NCBI GenBank assembly: GCA_963731125.1
Contig: CAVSVP010000028.1
Location: forward strand, 1 to 51,313
Direction: 5' to 3'
Length of the DNA: 51,313 nt
From: CAVSVP01 sp963731125
GTDB lineage: Bacteria > Pseudomonadota > Gammaproteobacteria > Competibacterales > Competibacteraceae
In this document: positions 9,070-17,227 of the stretch, one piece after another
Numbering within the stretch: position 1 is the stretch's first letter
Layout of the letters: the number at the start of each line of letters is the position of its first letter
Notes under the pieces: generated by a model
The model's input: the letters and a program-made list of their open reading frames with translations, nothing else
The model's database searches: none
Told to the model about the DNA's origin: nothing
Position numbers and translations under genes: made by a program

Positions 9070-10395
9070 GTGGAAGGTGAGGTGGGGCGGTTTGGCTTTG
9101 CGCTGTACGAGGCGCGGGACGCGGCAGGCGAGGTGCTCTGTCGCGGAGCGTCCTATTTTCCGCGGCGTCAGCCCCGCGAATGGCACAAGACGGAGGGGTT
9201 TCGCGAAGAAGCGCTGTGCCTGGAGGCGAGCCGCCGCAGTTACCGTGACAACACGGCCCATTTGAACCGCTACCGGCGTCAGTGGCAGGGCGGTACGCCG
9301 GTGACGACGCTGCAGGATAACGCCCAGAAGGAAGGGGCCCGGGTACTGGATTTTCTGGGGTGTCACAGTCAACGGGTGCTGGTGGAGCACGGCTTTACCG
9401 GGGATGGTCAGCCGACGGCGGCTGTGGTGGGCGACGCCACGACGGGCACGGATCGTCGGCAAAAGGTCGCGGTGGTGGACGAGCAGTTGACGGCGGTGGT
9501 TGGTGAGATGGCCAAGCGGGGTTTTTCGCCGGAGCAGATCGAGTCGGCGCGCCAGCGGGCCGCGGCGGCGGTCTATGAAGAGCCGGCCTATTGCACGACG
9601 ATCTCGGTGGATGACGTGACCGTGAAGCAACAAAAGGCGCATCGCGAGCGTGCCGTCGCGCCGGGGGTGGCGGCAGTTGTCCCACCACCGGACGCCGCGA
9701 GTGAGGCGAGCCAGGCCTCGCGCCCGCAAGTTGCTAATACGGTAGCCCGGATCGAGCAGGGCGCCAAACACTTTACCCTCAGCGCTGACAGTCTCGGGCA
9801 GATGCTGCGCTTCGTGCTGGCGTTTCTGCTCCACAACGATCTGCTCGGCGGACGACTGCATCTGTTCACGGATGGCTATCACAGTCTGCAAGAGACGCTC
9901 CTGGCGTTCTTCGCCTGGCATCCCCGGGTGTGGTTGGGGTTGGATTGGTATCATGTGGTCAAGAAATTCAAAGGGGATCTCAGTCGCGCCTGTGGCGCGC
10001 GTGAGGTCCGTAACCGGCATGTAGGTACCCTGGTGCGCTTCCTGTGGTATGGAATGGTGACGGAAGCGCGTCGATACTTGGAGACCATCCCCGCGACCGA
10101 GGTGAAAGATCCGGCTGCGATCGAGCGACTGCGGAAATATCTGGAACGCAATGCACAGGCGATTCCCTGCTATGCATTGCGCCGGCGGCTGGGGTTACGC
10201 AACGGCAGTAGCCCCGTTGAGAGCGCCAACAACCAGGTCACCGCCCGGCGCCAAAAGCGCAACGGCATGAGCTGGTCCAAGGCCGGTTCTCATGCCCTGA
10301 CCGCCTTGCGTGTGCTGGTCTGTAATCGTTGTCAGGACATCTGGGTCCGGGAGCATACCATCCCGCTGCGATTTGTCGACAAGGAGGCCGCTTGA
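9070..10395 (+). CDS. ISKra4-family transposase, main ORF
   Basis: The frame from 9070 gives 441 residues but is open upstream to the A8 run at 8992-8999, so the natural product is probably the -1 frameshift fusion with the preceding ORF. The protein has a cysteine pair upstream (VCQCRHGYRVEGEVG), then blocks such as LFTDGYHSLQETL and LGLDWYHVVKKF that carry acidic residues typical of ISKra4-type DDE enzymes, and a C-terminal NGSSPVESANNQVTARRQKR block. Its GC content is visibly higher than the flanking cas genes, consistent with separate origin. The frame is intact. Confidence 0.85.
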   Translation: MEGEVGRFGFALYEARDAAGEVLCRGASYFPRRQPREWHKTEGFREEALCLEASRRSYRDNTAHLNRYRRQWQGGTPVTTLQDNAQKEGARVLDFLGCHSQRVLVEHGFTGDGQPTAAVVGDATTGTDRRQKVAVVDEQLTAVVGEMAKRGFSPEQIESARQRAAAAVYEEPAYCTTISVDDVTVKQQKAHRERAVAPGVAAVVPPPDAASEASQASRPQVANTVARIEQGAKHFTLSADSLGQMLRFVLAFLLHNDLLGGRLHLFTDGYHSLQETLLAFFAWHPRVWLGLDWYHVVKKFKGDLSRACGAREVRNRHVGTLVRFLWYGMVTEARRYLETIPATEVKDPAAIERLRKYLERNAQAIPCYALRRRLGLRNGSSPVESANNQVTARRQKRNGMSWSKAGSHALTALRVLVCNRCQDIWVREHTIPLRFVDKEAA

Positions 10396-10451
10396 GGTAA
10401 ATTCAGCGTAATCCTTAGCGCGTCAGGTCAATTGTACAGGCCGAAAATCTG

Positions 10452-10529
10452 CAAACACTGAAAGAGACAACCACTGGCAGCTTAACCACCATTAGTACCG
10501 ATGCACTGGCCACTCTGTTCGGTACATAG
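10452..10529 (+). pseudogene. cas7e: detached 3' end of cas7e
   Basis: Directly after the right-hand AAAATCTG duplication there is an open frame of 25 codons (starting QTLKETTTG, ending ALATLFGT) and a TAG at 10527-10529, two bases before the cas5e ATG. When the IS and one duplication are removed, this frame is continuous with cas7e residue 377. It has no start codon of its own. Confidence 0.88.
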
Positions 10530-10531
10530 CT

Positions 10532-11239
10532 ATGGACGTTTTACTGTTACGGTTGGACGCCCCACTTATGAGCTTCGGAGGCGTCATTATTGACCAGCAT
10601 AATTTCACCGAGCACTTTCCCAGCGTGTCGATGCTGACTGGTCTTTTCGCGAACTCACTAGGCTATTCACACAGTGACGCTGGTCGCTTGCAGACACTCC
10701 AGGCCAGAATCCTCTTTGCGGCACGATGGGATGTCTTACCTGCAGTTATCCTTGATTATCATACCGTCGATCTAGGACAGTCAAAGATGGTCGATACTGG
10801 CTGGACAACTCGAGGAAAGCGTGAAGATCGGACGGGTGGCGAAGCGTCTACGGGCATCCATCAGCGCTATCGCTACTATTTGGCTAACGGCGTCATGACG
10901 CTTGCAGTTACCCTAAAAGACAGCACTAAACCTAGCATCGATGAATTAGAGCAAACCTTGCGGCGTCCTGCTCGTCCCCTGTTCATAGGACGTAAAACCT
11001 GCTTGCCTGCTGCACCGTTAGTACTGGAGCGCCGCAAGGCGATTGATCTTAAGGCAGCATTGTGCAACGTACCGCGCCATCCACGCGCCGATCCGCACTT
11101 CCCTATGCCAGCCTGCTGGCCTTTAAGCGATGGAGGGGATGAACTAAACTGCCGACGTGTTGAAGTCTATGATCTGCGGGACTGGAGTAATCAGGTGCAT
11201 ACGGGGCAGAGGATTATGCTAGAAGGTCAGATTGTATGA
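10532..11239 (+). CDS. cas5e: Cascade subunit Cas5e (CasD)
   Basis: Cas5e caps the 5' handle of the crRNA in type I-E Cascade. The 235-residue product starts MDVLLLRLDAPLMSFGG, the family's characteristic N-terminus, and contains DYHTVDLGQ near residue 76 and FIGRKTCLPAAPL near 151. Size is normal. It now lies just downstream of the IS-separated cas7e tail, so its expression may depend on read-through or on a promoter in the IS. Its stop overlaps cas6e by four bases. Confidence 0.92.
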   Translation: MDVLLLRLDAPLMSFGGVIIDQHNFTEHFPSVSMLTGLFANSLGYSHSDAGRLQTLQARILFAARWDVLPAVILDYHTVDLGQSKMVDTGWTTRGKREDRTGGEASTGIHQRYRYYLANGVMTLAVTLKDSTKPSIDELEQTLRRPARPLFIGRKTCLPAAPLVLERRKAIDLKAALCNVPRHPRADPHFPMPACWPLSDGGDELNCRRVEVYDLRDWSNQVHTGQRIMLEGQIV

Positions 11240-11991
11240 ATCTGGTGCAGTTTCAGTTGCGTCCAGACACCTTGCTTCGTTTTGCTCAGGCACAGGGACT
11301 GAACACGTTTCACGATGGAGATTTAGGCTATACTGTTCACGCTTTACTGCAAGCTTTATTCAATGACCTGGCCCCGAAACCTTTCCGAATTCTATCACGC
11401 TCCCCCGCGGATCAATTGCTGCAATCTGATGAGCGCATCATCCATCCTCGCTCGCAGCATATCCGAGTTCTCGCCTATTCACCTCATTCCGCCACTGCTC
11501 TGGGTGAGCATGTGGATACCTTTGCTCTGCCGGGGATTCACGAGATACTTATTCGGGAGTCACTGGCGAGTAAAGCAATGCCGGAACAATGGCAGGTGGG
11601 TCGACAGTTGGGTTTCGAGCTGTTAGTTTGCCCCGTATCTCGCCAGGAGAAGATTGAGAAGGATATTTTCCTGCGCTTCCTGGAGCGTGGTGATGTCTCT
11701 GAACCTGCTAATCGTTATGCAATTTATCAGCAATGGCTTCACAACCACTTTCGTGATACAGCGCGATTGCTCAAGGTGCAACTTAGCGCCTTCCGATTGA
11801 TTTCACTACTAAGGCGGAATCACACAAAGGCTGCCAAACGTAGCAACTCTATTTTGAAAAGGCCACAAGCCCTATTCAATGGTGTTTTAGAAATCAGGGA
11901 CAGCGAAGCTTTCAACAAACTTCTCGCACGAGGCGTCGGACGGCATCGGGCTTTTGGATATGGAATGCTTTTGCTGAGGCCGAACCCATGA
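11236..11991 (+). CDS. cas6e: crRNA-processing endoribonuclease Cas6e (CasE)
   Basis: Cas6e cuts the pre-crRNA at the base of each repeat hairpin and stays bound to the 3' handle. The 251-residue protein has a His at about residue 26 (LNTFHDGD), the position of the catalytic histidine in E. coli Cas6e. It has a C-terminal glycine-rich loop GVGRHRAFGYGMLLL typical of Cas6. It overlaps cas5e and cas1e by four bases each. No damage is visible. Confidence 0.92.
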   Translation: MNLVQFQLRPDTLLRFAQAQGLNTFHDGDLGYTVHALLQALFNDLAPKPFRILSRSPADQLLQSDERIIHPRSQHIRVLAYSPHSATALGEHVDTFALPGIHEILIRESLASKAMPEQWQVGRQLGFELLVCPVSRQEKIEKDIFLRFLERGDVSEPANRYAIYQQWLHNHFRDTARLLKVQLSAFRLISLLRRNHTKAAKRSNSILKRPQALFNGVLEIRDSEAFNKLLARGVGRHRAFGYGMLLLRPNP

Positions 11992-12878
11992 GCAATCTGC
12001 TCGTAGGTCGACTCGGCCTGGCCACCTCACGCGTCCCCCACGCCGATCGGCATGGTCTAATATGGCTATCCCACGGTAATCTCTATGTAGAGAACGGAAC
12101 ACTCAAATTTCTCGCCGCTCAATCGGAAATTCTTAGCTCTGGTGATTATGCACTGCCTTATCAAGCTGTTTCCATGATTCTGATGGGACCCGGTACTACC
12201 ATCAGCCACGATGCCCTTAGAATACTCGCGCGACATGGCACACTGGTAGCTGCGGTCGGAGAAGGTGGCGTAAAATTTTATACAGCCCCGCCAATAGGTC
12301 AAGGGCGATCCAATGTCGCTCGGCAGCACGCGAAACTGTGGGCTGATGAGAAGGCCCGGCTCGGGATAGCGAAGCGCATATATGCTATTCGCTTCGGACG
12401 TGTATTACCTCATAAGGACATTGCCGTATTACGGGGTATTGAGGGCGCGCGGCTCAAAGAAACCTACCGACTGACTGCTGAGAAGTACGGTGTACCCTGG
12501 TCTGGTAGAAAGTACGATCGCCAAAATCCAAATGCCGCCGATATGCCTAACCAGGCGATAAATCATGCCGCCACTTTTGTGGAAGCAGCCGCAGATATTG
12601 CGGTAGCCTCTGTCGGTGCACTGCCGCCACTGGGATTTATCCATGAAGATTCCAGCAATGCCTTTATTCTCGATATTGCTGATCTTTACCGTGCTGACGT
12701 AACACTCCCTTTAGCCTTTGAAGTTGCGAAAACAGCAATGAAATATCCCGAAATCAACATAGAACGGGAAATGCGTAAGGAAGCAGCTGTTGCATTTCGC
12801 AGACACAAGCTAATTCCAAGGATGATTGATCAAATCAAGGAATTATTGAATGTCAATGACGATAATGGTGACGCGTAA
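11988..12878 (+). CDS. cas1: CRISPR integrase Cas1e
   Basis: Cas1 with Cas2 inserts new spacers at the leader end of the array. The 296-residue protein has the expected metal ligands: Glu near 152 in GIEGARLKETY, His near 219 in GFIHEDSSNAF and Asp near 230 in ILDIADLYR. Length and motifs match type I-E Cas1. It overlaps cas6e by four bases at its start and cas2e by 29 bases at its end. Adaptation genes are intact although the interference gene cas7e is not. Confidence 0.95.
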   Translation: MSNLLVGRLGLATSRVPHADRHGLIWLSHGNLYVENGTLKFLAAQSEILSSGDYALPYQAVSMILMGPGTTISHDALRILARHGTLVAAVGEGGVKFYTAPPIGQGRSNVARQHAKLWADEKARLGIAKRIYAIRFGRVLPHKDIAVLRGIEGARLKETYRLTAEKYGVPWSGRKYDRQNPNAADMPNQAINHAATFVEAAADIAVASVGALPPLGFIHEDSSNAFILDIADLYRADVTLPLAFEVAKTAMKYPEINIEREMRKEAAVAFRRHKLIPRMIDQIKELLNVNDDNGDA

Positions 12879-13146
12879 CGTATCGGATCGCATTCGCGGC
12901 TTTCTTTCGTCATCTATGTTAGAACTTGCTCCTGGTGTCTATAGTGCTCCGCGTCTTTCTCCTGCTGTTCGAGAGCGTATTTGGAAAATTTTAGCAGAAT
13001 GGTTCAACTATGAAACAGAGGCATCGGCCATTATGGTTTGGGCCGACCCAACGATGCCAGGAGGACAAGATGTCCGTACGATAGGTTTACCTCCTATCAA
13101 ATTGGTTGAAATAGATGGGTTGATTGTCAGCCACCGTCCGAAGTAA
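12850..13146 (+). CDS. cas2: CRISPR adaptation protein Cas2e
   Basis: The 98-residue product is the type I-E form of Cas2, the structural partner of Cas1. It resembles E. coli Cas2e: MVTRNVSDRIRGFLSS at the N-terminus, LELAPGVYSAP, and a C-terminal VEIDGLIVSHRP. It starts within the end of cas1; a second in-frame ATG lies two codons later. It is the last gene before the array and ends only 48 bases from the first repeat. Confidence 0.93.
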   Translation: MSMTIMVTRNVSDRIRGFLSSSMLELAPGVYSAPRLSPAVRERIWKILAEWFNYETEASAIMVWADPTMPGGQDVRTIGLPPIKLVEIDGLIVSHRPK

Positions 13147-13194
13147 CTGTACTGATCTTTAAAAAGCAGGAATATCATTACCTTATTTGCTAGA
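13147..13194 (+). promoter_or_regulatory. CRISPR leader (short)
   Basis: Only 48 AT-rich bases separate cas2 from the first repeat, so the functional leader probably extends into the 3' end of cas2. The orientation of the repeat (hairpin followed by GATAGACC, like the E. coli type I-E repeat) makes this the leader side and sets transcription on the plus strand. I cannot place an IHF site with confidence. Confidence 0.55.
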
Positions 13195-13826
13195 GTTTCC
13201 CCCGCATAGGCGGGGATAGACCCCTGGTCACTCAGACGCTCTCCGGCAGTGGCACGTTTCCCCCGCATAGGCGGGGATAGACCCTCGCCTGGATGATTTT
13301 TGTAAACCCAAAACCGGTTTCCCCCGCATAGGCGGGGATAGACCCCATGAAAGCGCCGCTAAGCGTTCCATGCTGGCGTTTCCCCCGCATAGGCGGGGAT
13401 AGACCTCAATACATGCATGATTGATGCCAAGGTACCTCGTTTCCCCCGCATAGGCGGGGATAGACCTCACGCACAGGTCGCCGCAGCGTCAGTTATGATG
13501 TTTCCCCCGCATAGGCGGGGATAGACCCAAGCAAGATAAGGAACGCGGCATGGATGTTCGGTTTCCCCCGCATAGGGGGGATAGACCTGTCCCTTGAAAC
13601 AAACTTGCCATTAACGACATGTTTCCCCCGCATAGGCGGGGATAGACCTGAAAGGGACTTCCTTATAGAGGAGATATACGAGTTTCCCCCGCATAGGCGG
13701 GGATAGACCCCAACAACAGACGGCGGCACAAGACCAGGCAAAGTTTCCCCCGCATAGGCGGGGATAGACCTGACGCAGACACCACCTACGGCACGTCAAG
13801 CACGTTTCCCCCGCATAGGCGGGGAT
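13195..13826 (+). CRISPR. type I-E CRISPR array, leader-proximal segment
   Basis: Ten full repeats start at 13195, 13256, 13317, 13378, 13439, 13500, 13561, 13621, 13682 and 13743. An eleventh starts at 13804 and is cut after 23 bases by an IS. The repeat is 28 bp, begins GTTTCCCCCGC and ends GGGGATAGACC, with a CCCCGC/GCGGGG hairpin stem. The period is 61 bp. The repeat at 13561 lacks one C in the hairpin, which shortens its unit to 60 bp. There are ten spacers in this segment, each starting with C or T. Confidence 0.98.
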
Positions 13827-14987
13827 GGTACTGGTTCAGTCTGATTATCTAGTAAGATATTGATTAAATTTAGAAAAACTCAAACTCATACGGTTTTCTG
13901 AATCATGCAAACCTCTTCCCACGAGAGCCCTTTTTCCACAATGCCCAATGCTACCGCCGGGACCTTGCAGGTGGTAAAGTGAGGTCGAATGAAGTTATGG
14001 ATGATCCACAGCATGTCCAAGGTCCGTTGTAACGCGGTCTTCTTCTTGGCGTAGGTGTTGGTCTTGCGGCGGTAGGCGGAATTGCGTCGACGAGTCGAGG
14101 CATTAAACGCCTCGACGTGCTCGGCATGGATGTCGCTGTCCACGATATCTTGACGGGTGCCGGGATGCTCGCGGTGAGGGGCTTCATACTTGGATCGTTT
14201 GCGACCCCGTTGGCGCGATTGCGACCCTTTATTCTTGAGCCTCACTTTCACCCCTTCACGAAGGACTTTCGGCGGTCGCCCACGTTGCCCGGCGCGGACC
14301 ACTTCATGGCAGATCTCGAACAACAGATTGCCGTAACGACGCTCCCCGTCGGTCACCAAGGTGACCTCACCGGTGCGTTCGATGATGTCTCTAAGTATTT
14401 GTATCGCCCAAGAAAACAACGTCCGATCTTTCTTCCCACAGCCCAAAGCCCAAATAAACCGACTGGCTCGCTCCATCAGCACGATCGTCCAACCTTCACA
14501 GTCTTCCACCGGCACGTTCTTGCGCACCTTGGTGTACAATTCGTCGCCCTCAATCACTTGGCTCAAAAACGTGTGCATCAAGGCATACAGCATCAGCGTC
14601 TCACGTAACTCCGCAAACCGCCGTTCCCAATTCAGCAACGTATTCTTGGCAAGGTCAAAGATCCGACAGGTCGCGTTCAACCCCAGCCCCTCACCACGCG
14701 CCTTGAGCACTGTCACAATCGTGCTTAACGGCTTGCTCAGCCCCTCCAGAAACGTCCCTCGGGTCTCCGAAAACACCTGCCCACAGTCCCCGCACCGATA
14801 CAGATTCCGATCGCCATGGTGCTTGGTCTCATAACCTTGGTAGACCTCAAGGGCTTGTGAATCGCATCGTGGACAGCTTCGCTGGGTCAGTTTATTCATC
14901 TCGCTCCACACGTTGGAAATTGCCTGAGAAGACCGAATTATATAACTTAGTCAGTGTGTTAGCGACAAATCAGACTGAACCAGTGCC
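13827..14987 (-). mobile_element. IS1-like insertion sequence (copy 1) inside a CRISPR repeat
   Basis: The element is 1,161 bp with near-identical 20-bp ends: GGTACTGGTTCAGTCTGATT on the left, and GGCACTGGTTCAGTCTGATT as the complement of the right. It is flanked by an 8-bp duplication GCGGGGAT at 13819-13826 and 14988-14995, which is part of the repeat itself. A second copy, inverted and apparently identical, lies at 47900-49060. Confidence 0.93.
13886..14911 (-). CDS. IS1-like DDE transposase (copy 1)
   Basis: The 341-residue transposase has an N-terminal zinc-binding region with four CxxC cysteines (CPRC near residue 14 and CGDC near 41). A DDE core follows: EGDELY near 121, LVTDGERR near 188, and the acidic residue in HVEAFNASTRRRNSAY near 268-283. 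The layout of zinc ribbon, short DDE core and 8-bp target duplication fits the IS1/IS1595 group; I am not sure which. Translation may start at the GTG (14911) or at an ATG four codons later. It is transcribed against the CRISPR array. The encoded protein is identical to that of copy 2. Confidence 0.85.
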   Translation of the reverse strand: MWSEMNKLTQRSCPRCDSQALEVYQGYETKHHGDRNLYRCGDCGQVFSETRGTFLEGLSKPLSTIVTVLKARGEGLGLNATCRIFDLAKNTLLNWERRFAELRETLMLYALMHTFLSQVIEGDELYTKVRKNVPVEDCEGWTIVLMERASRFIWALGCGKKDRTLFSWAIQILRDIIERTGEVTLVTDGERRYGNLLFEICHEVVRAGQRGRPPKVLREGVKVRLKNKGSQSRQRGRKRSKYEAPHREHPGTRQDIVDSDIHAEHVEAFNASTRRRNSAYRRKTNTYAKKKTALQRTLDMLWIIHNFIRPHFTTCKVPAVALGIVEKGLSWEEVCMIQKTV

Positions 14988-16098
14988 GCGGGGATAGACC
15001 CTACTACAACCCCCAGATGTACGACCGCGTACTGTTTCCCCCGCATAGGCGGGGATAGACCTTTGAACAAAATCATTAACCGGAAATGATCTGGGTTTCC
15101 CCCGCATAGGCGGGGATAGACCTCAGGCCGGCATTACGGCCGTAAAGAAGGAGCTGTTTCCCCCGCATAGGCGGGGATAGACCTGAACGCGCTTTTTGCT
15201 ACCCGCAAAAGACCGAGTTTCCCCCGCATAGGCGGGGATAGACCCCTTGAGATTGAATCCCTGGAGCTGCACCCCGTGTTTCCCCCGCATAGGCGGGGAT
15301 AGACCCCATCAACCCCATACCGCTTGCGGATTTGCTCTGTTTCCCCCGCATAGGCGGGGATAGACCCTGTGATGGTCCCTTCATCTGCGGCGTATATCCG
15401 TTTCCCCCGCATAGGCGGGGATAGACCCGTCCTAAGCCGCACCGCTAAGGCGCTCGCTATGTTTCCCCCGCATAGGCGGGGATAGACCCCCTTCCGCTCT
15501 ATCGATGAGCTGGTGTAAACGGTTTCCCCCGCATAGGCGGGGATAGACCTCAGGTTGTTTATCAGCCTGCAGACGGCGATGCGTTTCCCCCGCATAGGCG
15601 GGGATAGACCTCAATGGGTTCGACCGATGTACATGCGATTTTTGTTTCCCCCGCATAGGCGGGGATAGACCCTGAAAGCGATCGGCGCCGACGATATGAT
15701 GCACGTTTCCCCCGCATAGGCGGGGATAGACCTGATGCTGTTGACCGCATCAATCTGGGCCCGGTGTTTCCCCCGCATAGGCGGGGATAGACCTTTAGTT
15801 TTATCAACAAATTGTTAGTTGGCGAAGTTTCCCCCGCATAGGCGGGGATAGACCCTTAGGATTTACGCCAATGATTTGCCCGTCAGTGTTTCCCCCGCAT
15901 AGGCGGGGATAGACCTACCTTGTGAATATCGAACGCTTTAATGGATCTGTTTCCCCCGCATAGGCGGGGATAGACCATCCCTGGCCGACAGCATCCGTGA
16001 TGTCTACGAGTTTCCCCCGCATAGGCGGGGATAGACCTTGGCTGCCGGTGATAAGTGACTTGACGGTCAAATTTACCCCACATTGACGGTAACGCTTA
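14988..16098 (+). CRISPR. type I-E CRISPR array, leader-distal segment
   Basis: The segment starts with the 3' part of the interrupted eleventh repeat (14988-15000, including the duplicated GCGGGGAT). It continues with 17 full repeats at 61-bp steps from 15034 to 16010. One period further, at 16071, a decayed repeat (ATTTACCCCACAT) closes the array. There are 18 spacers here, 28 in the whole locus. Seventeen of these 18 begin with C or T; the exception, after the repeat at 15949, begins with A. The IS now separates these spacers from the leader. Confidence 0.97.
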
Positions 16099-17227
16099 TC
16101 CTCAGGTTCTTCTAGTACCGCACTCTATCAAGGTTTAGCTTGTGTATACAGGGAGTGTTCCATCCTCGTCGCTCTAACCTCGCAAGCTTCGCAAGCTCAG
16201 TTTCCAGAGTAACAGGGCATACCCGGCACCATAGGCAAACTTACGTCGTTAGACGCCCGTCTCGCATGATAATAAAAGGTTTACCAAACCTCTCAGCAAG
16301 CCAAGCAAGCTCAGCTTGGTAAGCTCATGGCAGCCAGATTAGTGGAAGTGTCTTAGATGCGAACCAAAATAGCTAGGCAAGCAAAGCATGCTCAGCAAGC
16401 TAGGCTTGCTGAAATCGTGGCCGCTAAGCTTGCTAAGGCTCAAATTGCGCTGAGCTCCTTTAAAGCATATTAGGGTTAACCCGCTATGTGAGCCTATTCG
16501 TGTCGCTGTGCACTCTCAGCAAGCTTCGTACTTGGACCCTCGCTTGAGGGACACAAGGAGGCTGAGCTTGCTGAGAGAAGTATAAAAGAAGGCAAGGGGG
16601 AGTCAGCTCCTACGGAGCTGAAATAAACACACCTTAAATCTTCACGCGAAACAAAAATGGAGAATTTTTCTCAAGGATCAGTAAGAGGATGACATGTTAT
16701 TTCAGCGGGGTTCCCCCTGGGATGGGGGATAGGTCAAGGAGGGACCCGTGCGTGGGGCGCAGGATAACCGCCACACTCACTCAGCAAGCTTAGCCTCCGA
16801 GATAATAGGCAACTGGGCATGTCCGATGGCAAAGGTGCCTTGCTCGCTGGTTGACAAAAACAGCAGGTTTGCTAGATTCAAAATTACTGCCCTTGTCAAA
16901 GATGCGTTGCTGAAACCACCGTAGCCACACAGAACGGGGCAGCTCAGCACGCCAGGTAAGACGGGTTTCGGAGAACAGGATCACTGAAACTACTCTGTAA
17001 GCTAAGTTTGCTGAAGCTAGTGTGATTGAGTTCACCAGAAGTGTCAGATTAAATCTTAACTAATACAATTAATACAGTTTAGCTTTGACTGTTTCGTATG
17101 CTTCACATGATTGCATCCTGTTCTCATGGCCAGTTTTACCACTCCCAAATTGGGTAATCGTTCAATGACCTTCGTTATCTGCGCTGGCCTCTTGAGTTAA
17201 ATCTAAAGCTAATTTGGTTTTGTATAT
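16099..17227. repeat. intergenic region with GCAAGC palindromic repeats
   Basis: I see no credible gene in these 1.1 kb. The stretch is dense in short palindromes built on GCAAGC/GCTTGC, often as TCAGCAAGCT and its complement: near 16182, 16292, 16377-16420, 16515, 16563, 16787 and 17003. Pairs in opposite orientation could form hairpins. The same motif recurs in other gene-free parts of the window (31.9-32.3, 33.9, 35.8-36.2 kb). Confidence 0.7.

Larger units (their letters stand above)
8678..10443 (+). mobile_element. ISKra4-like insertion sequence inside cas7e
   Basis: The element is 1,766 bp long. Its ends are perfect 16-bp inverted repeats: CGGCCTGTACAATTGA at 8678-8693 and its complement at 10428-10443. 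It is flanked by an 8-bp target duplication, AAAATCTG, at 8670-8677 and 10444-10451. It carries two overlapping-frame ORFs on the same strand as the cas operon. The perfect ends and duplication suggest a recent insertion. Transcription from inside the element could feed the downstream genes cas5e to cas2e. Confidence 0.93.

Noticed and set aside
8476..10020. A 514-codon minus-strand frame crossing cas7e and the IS
   Set aside because: It runs antisense through the cas7e/IS junction, has an arginine- and histidine-rich composition and no family features; it is a shadow of the GC-rich transposase gene.
8704..10420. CCTTAGCG at 8704-8711 and 10413-10420 as the target duplication of the ISKra4-like element
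   Set aside because: Both copies lie inside the perfect 16-bp inverted ends, and removing the DNA between them leaves cas7e out of frame, whereas AAAATCTG restores it.
13008..16083. Several minus-strand frames over the CRISPR array with repeated SIPAYAGET-type peptides
   Set aside because: They are translations of the CRISPR repeat in different frames, kept open by the 61-bp period; there is no start context or non-repeat content.
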